Source: Copromyces sp. CBS 386.78 (taxonomy: Eukaryota > Ascomycota > Sordariomycetes > Sordariales > Sordariaceae). Taken from it: a DNA stretch of 64,000 nt. Location of the stretch: assembly GCA_030685235.1 (NCBI GenBank), contig MU839159.1, forward strand, positions 62,001-126,000. Direction: 5' to 3'. The stretch's first letter is position 1; each line of letters opens with the position of its first letter. This document shows, one piece after another, positions 1 through 10,539 of this stretch. A model generated the notes under the pieces. The model was given only the letters and a program-made list of their open reading frames with translations. It ran no database searches and was not told the origin of the DNA. Both the position numbers and the translations under genes were made by a program.

Positions 1-303
1 GGAGCGAATCATCTTCCTGGAGCCGAGTTAGGATCACAAATCAGAGTGCGCGCAGTTGCGACCGAGAACCATGATTCGAGACGTAAGGACAGTCTGATAT
101 GTGCGGTTGGAATAGCTTACCTTGGACTCTCCTAGCCTGTCATGCTTTTTGCCGAAAATGCTCCGTCGTAGTTGGTTGGCCTCGGATCGCTTTTTACGCC
201 CATCTAGTGGCTCGCCTGCGACGCTGCTCTCGGTAGTATTTGGGTTCGTGTCAGAGTCGGTGTAGTCGGGCGTCTCGTCGACCTCCTGTACGGCCGCGGT
301 CAA
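1..303 (-). CDS. ISWI-type SNF2 chromatin-remodelling ATPase, N-terminus only (partial)
   Basis: The start codon is at 303 on the minus strand. Exon 1 is 303-121 (61 codons, phase 0). The intron is 120-17: donor GTAAGC, branch-like CTAAC, acceptor CTCCAG. Exon 2 begins at 16 and leaves the window. The peptide is acidic and then basic; it includes DGRKKRSEANQLRRSIFGKK and continues across the splice as GESK|EDDSL. From memory of the family, this matches the N-terminus of Pezizomycotina ISWI remodellers (the Isw1/SMARCA5 group), which slide nucleosomes; the helicase and HAND-SANT-SLIDE domains would lie to the left of the window. The splice signals and reading frame are seen directly. The family call rests only on this short stretch, so it is moderately sure. 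No coding partner is visible upstream. Confidence 0.66.
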
Positions 304-2166
304 ACGTCAGTTCCATTGCCGCGAAAAGCAAAGTGCATTGGCGCAAATGAGCACTCATTGAAAGGGTAGGCCTCATACCATCTCTGATGCGGGAGCATTG
401 GAAGTCTCTCGGGCGTCAGGCATTGACGCGTCGTCGTCGTTGACGGGCTGTCGCGAACGTGGGGCCATGATAATGGGGGAATTTTTGTTGGTTGGTGCAG
501 TGTTGTGTTGTTCGTCCGCTTGTTCGGTTGAGGGTGAACCGGAGTCCGGACTGGAAGGCCCCTGGCTTAGACGGCCCAAAACCACTTAAACGCGACTGGA
601 ACGCGTTTCCGTGGGCGATGTCGGTTGCAGCGCAAGTCGTGCAGATTCCCTCGTTTCTGGAATGAGTTTGGTGATGGCCAGCGACCTCGGGGTTGGCTGG
701 CAGGTTGACGGGAAGGAAGCGCGGTCTGGGAATGGTGTTTGTTGAAAGGTCAAGATGCCCGCGGGTGGGAATTTCTCGAGAGTCGAGGATCCCAAATGGG
801 CGAAACCGCGTCTCATTCAACCAATCACAGGGTCCAGGTAACGGAGGGGATCAAGTCGAGTGCCGGGCAGCTGAGACGCAGGCCTTTGGCGTCTGCCAGC
901 CGGTACCTTGCCGGTCGGTTGGACGACTCGGGTCCCTGGTTGATCCACACGCTAGACGCTTTTGGGGCACTCTGACGTACGGTAGAGGGAGGCTCAGGAA
1001 CCTCAACTTATGCTGCTGAAGTCGTAAGCACAACCCGTTCAGCTTATTCCTACCATGTGTTGCTCGCGTGTGTAGAAGGACACGGATAGGTTTCTTCAGT
1101 TTCAAGTCGAAGAAGGTATCGTCCGCTTAACTCCCGCACTAAACGCGATTAGTTCAGGCACAGCATACATCGAGCAGGGGCAGTGGCCGTTTTTTGAGAG
1201 CCACATTCCAAGGTACCTACCGTGTAGAGGTAATCTTGACTGTCGTTCCCGTAATCTATTCCTTACCACATATTTATCATCAATCAGTAAATTCAAAACA
1301 ACATATTACTGAAACCAACTTCCGGTATTCGTAGATCCATTTGATCAGTTTTGTCTCTCATCTTCACTTCAGCTCTGCCGCAAACTTTCCGTTGCCCTGC
1401 CGGTGCTTGGTCCACAGTGTACCTTCAACTGTCAAACATCGAATTGGCTGTTGCGCATGGTGCAAATGGTAGGCGCCCAGGTCATGGTCTTTGACCTAAA
1501 GGTGCAACAGATGCGCTGACACCACTTCACGTTCACGCTACTTGGAAGGAAATGAAATGCCGCTGGCAAGACCTCGATAGATACCTAGGTAACTTTGAGA
1601 ATGGCAGGGACGACCAAGGCCGATTTCGTCTTACTCATTTACCAAACTGGAACGTTCTACCAACCTCGAGTCCGCGTCTGGGAAACCACGAGGTTCGAGT
1701 TCGCCAAAAGCGCACGGTTGCAACTCGAACGTCTCGATTGCCCATTCTTTTGCATCCTCTCCAGTTCATAAGCTTTTGTTAGCATCTTGTATTCACACGG
1801 ACGGGGCAAGGCTCCTGTGTACACGTGCTTGTTTAAACATCAGCGACTCCATCCAATCGAAAGGGTCCAGACAACTCCCGTCCCTCACTTCGCTTCGTAT
1901 CCACTAGCAACGGAACTGACCCACAAGCGATACTCCAGCAAAAACCCCTCCTGGCCCTACCCACCTCAGCCCCGGAAGACATCATTGCATTCCTCCTGAA
2001 CAAACCATCACCGACTCATCAGCGAGCTTTGTCTTTCTTTGTTTCTTTAGACCGCACCTTTGGCTACGTCCACCCTAACCACCCATTCGGCAACCAGCAA
2101 CACCCTACCACAAACGGACAGCGCTGCGTTTATTTCACAATACAACTTTTTCACCGGTTCGCCGCA
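304..2166. other. Intergenic: divergent promoter region
   Basis: This 1.9-kb stretch lies between the divergent ISWI-like gene and the gene starting at 2167. Reading frames here are short, overlap on both strands and show no recognisable domain. It presumably holds both promoters and 5' leaders. I see no repeat or RNA gene. Confidence 0.5.
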
Positions 2167-2937
2167 ATGAGCGCCGACAACGATCTTCTCGAAGCCTTCA
2201 AGGCTGCCGCTTTGTCGGTGACCAAGCTGTATAAGACCACCGCTCCCGCCGTCGCAAAGGCGCGTAGCGAGGGATACCAAGATTGTCTCGATGATCTTCT
2301 CGCGTTCCTCGACAGGAGGAGGTTGGGCTTGAGTGACGGCGAAGGATGGATTATTCGGAGTTGGGCGACAGAGCGCTTGGACGGTCGGGATCTCCCAACG
2401 GCAGAGAGCGACGATGACGAAAAAATCGAGCCCGCTTTATCGCCCCAGGCGCAATCATCAGATCCAATTCAAGAGGAGGACCAAATGAGAGACTCACCAC
2501 CTGCCCCTGCTGTGCTCGAACCTCCCCAACAAGAGCAACCACAAGATCACGAGCAACCACAAGATCACGAGCAACCGCAGCAGGAGCCCCAGCAGCGACA
2601 GCCACCTTCCCACCTAGAAGACTTCCAGATTGTGGTGCCAACACAAGAAACATTCACCTTTCAATCGCCACACCCGTTCCCTCACGAGGAGGCGATGAAG
2701 TTGGAAAACCTGGCGCTTTCTGATGCTCCCAGGAATCGCCCCGTCTCGACCTCGACAAGTTCGCGCAACAACAGAAACCGCGCGCTCAGACAGTCTGCTA
2801 CACGAACACTCGGCCGGGGTGCAGGACAGAAGCGAAAGGTGGTCGATCTTGCAGAATTCTTCCGAATCGACAACTTTGGGCCTGGCAATGACAAGGATCC
2901 CTTCAACCAGAACTCGAAAAGGAGCCGTCACACCTAA
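2167..2937 (+). CDS. Conserved fungal protein of unknown function, likely nuclear
   Basis: Single exon, 256 aa from the ATG at 2167. The frame is open upstream to 2029, but the conserved-looking sequence begins at MSADNDLLEAFKAAA. Residues about 1-75 form a compact, probably helical domain (LYKTTAPAVAKARSEGYQD, DDLLAFLDRR, GEGWIIRSWATERLDGRD). The middle is Pro/Gln/Glu-rich, with a perfect tandem hexapeptide repeat (PQDHEQ twice). The C-terminus is basic (GQKRKVVDLAEFF, then SKRSRHT), which suggests nuclear import. I recognise the N-terminal block as common in Pezizomycotina but know no function for it. The TAA stop is at 2935-2937. No intron is needed. Confidence 0.72.
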   Translation: MSADNDLLEAFKAAALSVTKLYKTTAPAVAKARSEGYQDCLDDLLAFLDRRRLGLSDGEGWIIRSWATERLDGRDLPTAESDDDEKIEPALSPQAQSSDPIQEEDQMRDSPPAPAVLEPPQQEQPQDHEQPQDHEQPQQEPQQRQPPSHLEDFQIVVPTQETFTFQSPHPFPHEEAMKLENLALSDAPRNRPVSTSTSSRNNRNRALRQSATRTLGRGAGQKRKVVDLAEFFRIDNFGPGNDKDPFNQNSKRSRHT

Positions 2938-3930
2938 ACACCGATAAGCGGAACCCCTTCTTTGCTAGATAGACGACAGAGATGCCTCACGGCTGAGATA
3001 CATCATGGGCATGGAGTACAACGAACTGGGCTTCATCATGGCGGGGGCCACATTCAACCAACACATTTGCATTTCTCTGCGGTCAAGGGCTAGCGTAACC
3101 GGAGGAACATGGAATTCTTTGGGAGGAATCCGGGATGGGCTGGGAAGGGTATCATTTTCATGGAGAGGTAGCGATTTGCATATAGGGCGTTGGGACACAC
3201 CATTATACCATAAAGACGTGCCAGTGTACTCTTTCTCTTTTGGTTCGGGATTCCGTTCTTTGTATTGATGTTTTTGGAGTTAGACTTGCACGATGAAAGG
3301 TCAGCATTGGTTTTGTTTTTATGGTATTCCGGGTCTTTAATGGCCATTACAGATGCATTGCCTCGGGATATGCTTGCAGGTACCATTCGGACTCGTGTAT
3401 CATAATCAGATGGATGGACTTAGTGGATGCATTGCTCCGCCTAGCGCTGGAAGCGAGGTGTATGGGATCGAAGATATGGCGGTTTGTCGCAAACGGCGGA
3501 ATGTTGCACGCATTGGTGTCTTGAGAGCGCCGGCTGAAGCATCTAATGATACCCCTTTTGTCTATTGTGACACACGAGGTTGGATTAGAGTCTACATGCA
3601 TGGTGTCATCCGAAGGTGGTTGATTTGAACCTTTAGTCCGTTCTTGGTTCAAGGGCAAAAGGCTGAGGCCTGCCTGATGCCAAAGTGAAATTAAATCTGA
3701 TATTGCCTGAGGGGTGCCTCAGTCAAACAAAGTTCGATTAGCTACATCACGTTCCCATGATAAGCGCAGGAAATCATCCGCTTTTCCATCCCGTAAACTT
3801 ATATGACTACTCAGTTCCATGTGGAAAAGGAAAGACGATGGGGGTGTCTCTTCCTATAAACGCAGTTGTTCTTACTCGGAAACACTTCAGATCTTGAGGT
3901 ACTTACCTGCACCTCTCTTAAGTTTGGTGT
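2938..3930. other. Intergenic, nothing recognised
   Basis: About 1 kb downstream of the 2167-2937 gene, up to the target duplication of the inverted-repeat element. It holds only short, inconsistent frames. It probably contains the 3' UTR. Confidence 0.5.
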
Positions 3931-3938
3931 ATACTTAG

Positions 3939-4635
3939 GAGAAAGTCTAACCGTACGGTCACCAAAGTCTATCCGTACGGTGATCCACTTTTCCCCTCAC
4001 ACATATCCCTAACCCTCGCGCGGCCACAGATGTCACATGTATTCTTTCGAAAATTTCGCCCAGAAATCTAAGCATTACCATTCTTTCATACGTAACACCA
4101 GACCGCAGTGCCCAGACCAGATACGCACCCCCATATCGCACTTTACAAAGCATTTTACAGCGCACTTTACAGGGCATTAGCGGCACGGTCGCACACCTCA
4201 TTATTCAATCGCACTCAATTGAGCGACTATCTCAATCGCACTCAATTGAGCGACTATCTTAATCGCACTCAATTGCTGTCAATTGCCAGCGATTGTCACG
4301 CCTGTCAGCGATTGGCTGTGAGCGATTGTCACAGCTGTTAGCGATTGTCACGGCTGTCAGCGATTGTTACGGCTGTTAGTGATTGTTACGGCTGTCACGG
4401 CTGTCAGCGATTGTTACAGCTGTTAGCAATTGTCACGGCTATTACGGCTGTCAGCGATACGTGTGCTGTGCAGGGGTTTGAATGTGTAATAGGCTGTAAT
4501 CTGAGGGCTTGGCGGTCGTAGTACGAGTGGGACTGGTGCTGGCAGGGAGGGGATGGCAGGGTTAGGGATATGTGTGAGGGAAAAAGTGGATTACCGTACG
4601 GATAGACATTCGTAACCGTACGGTTAGACTTTCTC
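3939..4635. mobile_element. MITE-like inverted-repeat element, 697 bp, with 8-bp target duplication (element A)
   Basis: The ends are long inverted repeats of about 85 bp, from GAGAAAGTCTAACCGTACGG on the left to its complement on the right, running inward to CACATATCCCTAACC. The element is flanked by an exact 8-bp direct repeat, ATACTTAG, at 3931-3938 and 4636-4643. An 8-bp duplication fits hAT or Mutator-like transposases; the long terminal repeats lean to Mutator-like. It has no coding capacity. The interior is filled with two tandem-repeat blocks (listed separately). It is not strongly RIP-mutated. It stands between two intact genes. Confidence 0.88.
4205..4460. repeat. Two tandem-repeat blocks inside element A
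   Basis: The first block (about 4205-4275) repeats a 28-bp unit carrying AATCGCACTCAATTGAGCGA about 2.5 times. The second (about 4284-4460) repeats a unit of about 18-20 bp, AGCGATTGTCACGGCTGT, eight or more times with C/T variants. The interior of the element is therefore satellite-like. Confidence 0.8.
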
Positions 4636-4643
4636 ATACTTAG

Positions 4644-5020
4644 AGGTAGCTCCAGGATCGGGAAACGCTCTTGCTGCGAACTTGAGGCCAACCCGCCGAT
4701 CGATGCTGCCTTCCACTGGTCCATGGTCATTCTTGCCATTTTTTTTATATCAAAGTCACTGAGATGAGTAGAGTACTTGCTCTCTTGAGTTTATTGATCC
4801 TCCCACAGCTGTCCACAATATCACATGGGCCACTCCAAGTGATAACAGCTGATTCGCATGGTGAGACGACACATCCTCACCTATTCACGGACGTACTCCT
4901 AACGTTCAATCGTCACAATCTTCCTCTGAACGCTTTTCATCTTCAGCACTCATTCACATTCCTTTCATCTCGCATGGCCCAGTCGAACCCATTCTCCATT
5001 TTCAGGTTGTCGAAGGAAGA
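4644..5020. promoter_or_regulatory. 5' region of the Hv1 gene, with a short uORF at 4974-5024
   Basis: A 16-codon upstream ORF starts at ATG 4974. Its TGA (5022-5024) overlaps the main ATG (5021-5023) as ATGA. A pyrimidine-rich CATTTTCAG just before the start could also be a 5' UTR splice acceptor that would alter the uORF. Otherwise I see only leader-like sequence. Confidence 0.45.
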
Positions 5021-5818
5021 ATGACCGAGTCAGACTCTCCAAGCCCTCCTCTCTACACACTTGCAGCAACACCCGACGGAGGAAGAGCTTCCCTCTCCGC
5101 CTCCCCTCGTCGCATACACATGGCCTTCAGCTCTCCCTCGTCTCAGAATGGCCTGTTCCCCCAATCATGTTCGTCATCATCGGCACGGTCCCACCGCCAC
5201 CTCTTAGCGCAAGCAAGGGCGTTCCTCTCGTCCAAAATAAAACACTACATCGTCCTCGCTCTAGTGGCAATGGACGTAGCATCCATTGTGGCCGACATGT
5301 TCGTGGCCCTGATCGCCTGCGACCTAAAGCAGGAGGGCGCAGAGTGGGTGGCCGAGACAAGGGAGGGGTTGCACGTGTTCGGGACGGTGGTCAGCTCCTT
5401 GTTTCTGGTCGAGTTGGCGGGTATGATTTGGGCTTTTGGAGCTGGGTGAGTTTGTGATTTCGTTCTTTTTTTCCGGCTCGTTTCCTTTGAAGAGATTGTT
5501 GACTAACTTGCTACTCTGTGGTTATTGGTCCTGAACAGCTTCTTTGAAGAGTGGTTTCACTGGCTGGATGCCACGGTTATCGTTGCGAGCTTTGCCGCGG
5601 ATGTTGTCATGCTGGTGTTGCATGGGGACGGCATCGAGGAAATCGCGGGGCTGATTATTGTCCTGCGTCTCTGGAGGCTTATCAAGATCATCGAGGAGCT
5701 CAGTATTGGAGTGTCTGAGGGGATGGAGCAGATGAGGAAGAGGGTTGAGGAGTTGGAGAGAGAGAATATTGAACTGAAAAGAGGAGCGACGGATCAACTT
5801 CAGGCGCACGAGGTGTGA
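5021..5818 (+). CDS. Voltage-gated proton channel Hv1
   Basis: Exons are 5021-5445 and 5539-5818 (intron 5446-5538, GTGAGT...CTGAACAG), giving 234 aa. The protein is a stand-alone voltage-sensor domain with four membrane segments (S1 about 75-99, S2 about 117-139, S3 about 149-169, S4 about 177-196). Family-defining residues are present: S1 Asp85, which aligns with the human selectivity-filter Asp112; Asp92; S2 Glu131; S3 Asp152; and the S4 signature RLWRLIK (Arg185, Trp187, Arg188, Lys191). The third S4 charge is Lys where human Hv1 has Arg. A C-terminal coiled coil (EQMRKRVEELERENIELK) should mediate dimerisation. The N-terminus is Ser/Pro-rich. Expected role: outward proton flux across the plasma membrane, for pH control or charge compensation. 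Confidence 0.93.
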
Positions 5819-7743
5819 GGATGTGGCATTGATCTTGGACTCAGACCTGCAAATTTGATGAAAGGAAATAGGCAGGCCAAGCAATATAAGAGAGGCGACG
5901 ACGAGGTAAGTGAAACTTTGTACGATAAAGAGATGTGATTGAGTGCCTGACTGATAATTCAGCAAGTTACACATGGTGTTTCAAGCATATTACATATCGT
6001 ATTTGCCGTCCGAACGTCGTCCAACTGCCGTGCAAGCCCGTGGTAGTGGGAGGGTGGGAGGCACCTAGGCGCCGTGTGGAATGTGGATGGATCGCCCGAA
6101 CCGAACCGTGGTGCATTGCTGATCGTTGATCTACGTGCGGCTCTTCTTGACTGTCTATCATCCGAACATTGATTTTGAGGCCTAGACTAGTCCCGGCTGC
6201 TCAGTGGCTTTTGGGTGTTCTGACCGTTTTAAGCGTGGGTGACACGGCGGAAGACTGGATAGACTAGCACTCGTTTATTTGATTCACTTGTGCGATGTGA
6301 CCCGAGTCTTCTGACCTTTCTTGCAACCGTCGGCAGCGTACGCGAACCTCTCGAGATGCCCACAGGATGATCCAAGCAAACGTCCGTGGGGAAGGAGATG
6401 GAGACGGTGCACCTGTCAGGACCCGTCCGGCGCCAAGAGTCCCGGCCTCCCGTGTTCATCTGACCTCGGACCCGGCCGCGGCTTTGGTGGTGCTTCAGCT
6501 TGGGTCTCCCCCACTCGGCCGCCCGATCCACAGACACAGACTGCATTGCATTCGCTGCGGGAGCGGTGCATTGCGGCCGATTGGGTTGCCATTGGCGAAT
6601 CGAATCCCCATGCACGCTCCTTTCATTTCGGTTTATGCATGTCCAGACAGAAGTCTTGGCGAGTTGTCGATGATTCCAAGTGACAGCAAACCTCCAAAGA
6701 ACTCTACTGCTACCTATCTGCATTGCATCAGTCAAATCATCGTCGAGTCTCTCCGCACAAACCGCGCCGGCAACAGTCTTCTCGTTTTTGGCGGGTTTGT
6801 AGAACCATATGGCGGGGAGACTGTGGGGTCCACTTGTGGAGAGAACCTGGGTTGATCCCAACCCAACCCGCGGGAGCGCAGCAAGAGCGAGGATCGCGAT
6901 TTGAGCGTAGACTTCAACTCCACGGGCTGGTGATCTCTTCTCTCCCCAACTTCACGATATTCCCATGTTTTCAGTAAAATGAAACCGGGCTCTTGTGACG
7001 CTCGACTTCCATGAAAAACAGGCAAAAGAGGCGTTTTCTGGAGATTAAGACTGCATCTCGGTCATGCTAAACCTGGGCTAGCGTAGTCTTGGGTAACTGC
7101 GTGCTAAACAGACCGGGGGGTGGTTGACATGCCCCGGGGGAACTCACGAATGAACGAAACTCTCGACAAGTCACCAGCGACCGTCCCGTCAACAATCAAC
7201 AATGGCTGACAGGGACCAGGGCTCTGAATGGACTCACTCTTCTCCCCCCCCCCAAAGCCAGAGTTCCCCAGGTTCTCGGACCTTCTCGTCAGCCACTCTT
7301 TTCTCTCCTCTTCCCCCGTCCAGAGTTACTTTTTTTACTTTTTACCCTTGACAACATCCACACCGCGTGTCCACTCCCTTTTCCCTCACACTCTCTTCTC
7401 GTCCTCGCTCTCCCCACCGCTCGACATTTTGTTGCCTTGTCAGATCCTCCCTCTTCGATATCATTGGAAGAAGAAACCAAGAAGGATTAAGGAAAGAGCA
7501 TTATCCAATCCAATCCTTTTCTTGGTCTGGACTATTCACACATACGATCCATATCTACCGGACCGGCCTTCTTATATACAAGCTCTCCTGATCCCTTCTC
7601 CTACCTACCTACTTGCTCTCACTTTTCCACCTTGTGAACGTAACCGTTGAGCTTCTGCTTTTCGTTATTGTTGTTGTTTTCCATCCTTATCCTTCACCAA
7701 ATCCTAATTCAATAATACTGTACACCAAAAACCAACCGTCAAA
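5819..7743. other. Intergenic, with a pyrimidine-rich leader before the next gene
   Basis: No gene is recognised in about 1.9 kb. The longest frames (for example 6229-6861 minus) lack domains and credible composition. From about 7230 to 7743 the plus strand is strongly C/T-rich (CTCTCC, CTTCTC runs), typical of fungal core promoters and 5' leaders, and so belongs to the gene starting at 7744. Confidence 0.5.
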
Positions 7744-8376
7744 ATGAAGGCCGCTCTCCTCCCCCTCGCCGCCATGTTCGCCGTCGCCGCGGCACAAACC
7801 ACCTCCGTCTGCGGTGCCGCCTACATCGTCGAGACCTGCCTCGGCACCGAGAACAGCAGGCTCTCCTTGTGCGGCCGTGACGACTACGGCTGCAAGTGCG
7901 CGCAGTATCCCAACATCATTGCGTGCTACAACAACTGCCCCAACGATCCTCGCAAGGGTAAGCCTCCTTCTCCTCCTCCCTTCTCTCTTTCTCTCTTTCT
8001 CTCTTCTTCCCCCCCCCCCCCACCCAACCCCCACTGCGGGCGATCAAGTGTACTGACATAAACCCCTCAAACAGCAACCTCCATGGGCGAACGCGACACC
8101 TGGTGCGCTCTCGACAAGCAATACCCCTCCTCCACCAGCAAGGTCGCCGTCGCCACCACCACTAACCCGAACACCGGTGTCGCCGCCCAACCCACTAACA
8201 CCGGCGCCGCTTCCAGCGGTAGCGACAACGAAAACACCACCGCCACGGATGCCACGTCGAGCAACACCGCCTCCGCTCCTTCGAGCTCGGCGACCGGTAA
8301 CGCCGCCGGTGAGGTTCTTGTGAACGCCGGTGGCCTGTTGGCTGCTGTTGCTGGTGTCATTGCTGCTGTGCTTTAA
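7744..8376 (+). CDS. Secreted Cys-rich, Ser/Thr-rich protein, probably GPI-anchored
   Basis: Exons are 7744-7957 and 8075-8376 (intron 7958-8074, GTAAGC...CAAACAG, branch-like ACTGACAT), giving 171 aa. A signal peptide covers residues 1-17 (MKAALLPLAAMFAVAAA). The mature N-terminal domain has eight cysteines, with the family-like pattern VETCL...LCGRDDYGCKCAQ...CYNNCPND and a final TWC from exon 2. A Ser/Thr/Asn-rich stalk follows, and the tail is a hydrophobic GPI-type segment (GGLLAAVAGVIAAVL). It resembles the widespread Pezizomycotina GPI-anchored Ser/Thr-rich cell-wall proteins and is only loosely CFEM-like. No enzymatic role is suggested. The long pyrimidine-rich leader suggests strong expression (inference). 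Confidence 0.85.
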
Positions 8377-8994
8377 GTTGGTTGATTGACTCATCATCTG
8401 TTGGCGTTTCGTTTCATCTTGGGGTTTGGAAGCGCTTAGAGTTGAAGCCTTGGCTTTTGTTTTCGGCTTTCCAAGAAAAGTGACAAGGCTTTTTTGAGGG
8501 GCGTCAGAAAGAGAAAGGCGAATGATATGTGTTTTTGGGTTTGAGGTATTCTTTGGCGGAATGTGGAGAGGAGGAGCGGATGTCTGCATCGGGGGGTGTG
8601 TGCGATTGAAGAGCAAGTGGTGCTGCACAAGAACTCGCTCTGGAAATGGGTGGTCAGCCTGCAGACACTGCGACTTTCCTTGTCAATCACAACTGTGAAC
8701 TGAAGAAGAGACGGGGGACGTTGGGAGGTTGTGCTTGGTGAAATTTTGGGTAATATTTAATGAGGCACCATGATATAAATGTCTGAATGAACATGACATT
8801 TTCTCTCAAGCTCGACCGATGCTTGTTTCGAGCCTGACGAACATTGTCAGTATGTATTCAATGACTGCCATCACATGCAACCCGAATATGGCGAGTGCTC
8901 CTCACTTAGTCATAGCCTTCATTATCATGCTAACTGACTCCTTTAGAAGCCTCCTCATATCGTACAGTTCCATCATTCTTCCAAATCTTCAGAC
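8377..8994. other. Intergenic (convergent 3' ends), nothing recognised
   Basis: This is the region between the convergent GPI-protein gene and the 8995-9633 minus-strand gene. It should hold both 3' UTRs. No repeat or further gene is seen. Confidence 0.5.
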
Positions 8995-9572
8995 TTAAGC
9001 CTCAGTATCCCCTCCCAAAGCTCCAAATCCCTTCTGACCCGTCTCCGCCGGCTTGGTGCTGACTTCCTCCTGGCTTCCCCTGCCGGCACCCGTCTTGCCT
9101 GCGGATGCGGTGCTAGCCAGCATATCCTTCAACGCGACACGCCCGGGATCCCTCTTGCTTCCGGGCTCCGGCATGCTTCCACCCTCAGTGCCGCTTCCCG
9201 CGAATCCGCCCTCCTTAATGTTCTTGCCGTGTGGGCCGGACTGATCGGTCAGGTCCTGGCCGGCATGGGCATAGGTCGGTGCCTTGCCACCCTGCTCGGG
9301 ATTCTCGTGCTTCTGCTGAGATGTGGGGTGACTCTGATGGGCACTGCCGGGAGGTTTGACCCGTGAGTTCTGTGAGGCCGAGTCGCCTGCCGAGGCGGAC
9401 GGGTTGCCTTGGGCAAAGGCACCGCCGGAGCGGATCGAGTCGGCGGCGAGAGAGTCCGAAGGAACAGAGCCGACGCCTTCGTGCTTGGGAGGGACGGTTT
9501 CGGAGGTGACCTGGAGAGGAGTTTGCATCAGTCGGGTTGTATGGAAGAGGGTAGGTGAAAGCACACGGGATA

Positions 9573-9606
<34 letters not shown>

Positions 9607-9633
9607 GATTCCCAAACTTACCTTCTTCGACAT
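8995..9633 (-). CDS. Small hydrophilic conserved protein of unknown function
   Basis: Two exons on the minus strand: 9633-9622 (only four codons, MSKK) and 9510-8995. They are joined across an intron at 9621-9511 (GTAAGT...CTCTCCAG). The product is 175 aa. The exon 2 frame also runs upstream to 9564, but the MSKK|VTSETVPPKHEGVG junction reads like the start of a family I have seen in Pezizomycotina. The protein is Gly/Ser/Gln-rich, without hydrophobic segments, and probably disordered, with KEGGFAGSGTEGGSMPEPGS and a Gly-rich C-terminus. The intron holds a 28-nt homopolymer, which reads as T on the coding strand. Function unknown; the tiny first exon is inferred from splice signals. Confidence 0.68.
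9576..9603. repeat. A(28) homopolymer inside an intron
   Basis: An uninterrupted run of 28 A on the plus strand. It lies in intron 1 of the minus-strand gene at 8995-9633, where it reads as a T tract. Confidence 0.95.
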
Positions 9634-10539
9634 GGTGGATGATTGCTATTGTTTGCGTCAATTTGGATACGTACGAGTACCGGTCGTATCTAGCTGGGTT
9701 GGTCGATTGTCGTGGCTTCTTGGTTACACGCAGGAGCTTTGATGATTCTGGAATTGTATTCTCGGGTGGAAAAAGACTCAGAGAGATGCTCGTCCAAGTG
9801 TTCTATAGCAGATATAGATCTGTTTTGGAGCGTGGTATACCGGTACGTGTAAGAGACAGCAACATGATGTCACGGTCGATGATGTCATGATGTTGCTTAC
9901 TTCGCACTTGATGACCGTTCTTGCCATTGAACTCCAACGACGAGGCTCGTGCTGCTGCATCTTTCATACTCATTGTACCTGCCATCATCCATGTACATCT
10001 GTGGATGACACGTGAAATGCGCCATCGTCGGTGAGGTGGCTGTCAGCCTGTACACTGACTACATTGGAGGTCGGGCTTCTCGGATGCTCAGCCCCATCGC
10101 CGATCTGCACCTGATTTGACCTCTCAGGAACTTCAAAATCAATCGACAACTCAAATGTCTGCTTCTATTACGCAGACACATCGAAAGAAACATGAGGAAA
10201 GCGAAGGATACCATGTTGTTCCATAGAAGCTGTTAGCATCTCAAAACGCTGCATATCCATGACGACGTAAATTTTCCCGTTGACCACGGTGATGTAGTCT
10301 GCCCCGATTCAATTTCCCATTTCCCAGATTTGTCGTAGTGTAGCTGATAATCCGAACACATCCCAGAGCTCCTGATTGATGTGTATAAGCCAGATGCAAC
10401 GCTGAGAGACTGGCAGATCGTGCAAAGACACCACGAACGCCCATCTTGAAAGCCAATACCTGTATAACCTTGTTGGGCAAAAATGTTCTAAGGGACAACC
10501 AGGCCTTTGAGATCTGCTGGCCTTTTCAGAATGATTTCC
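9634..10539. other. Intergenic, nothing recognised
   Basis: About 0.9 kb upstream of the 8995-9633 gene and downstream of the RING gene. It holds short frames only, with no repeat structure seen. Confidence 0.5.

Noticed and set aside
6229..6861. 210-aa minus-strand open frame
   Set aside because: No domain, Arg/Ser/Thr-heavy composition typical of antisense GC-rich DNA, no splice-supported extension.
7228..7650. 140-aa Pro/Ser/Leu-rich frame starting at an ATG
   Set aside because: Low-complexity translation of a pyrimidine-rich leader; no domain. Probably upstream of or within the leader of the GPI-protein gene.
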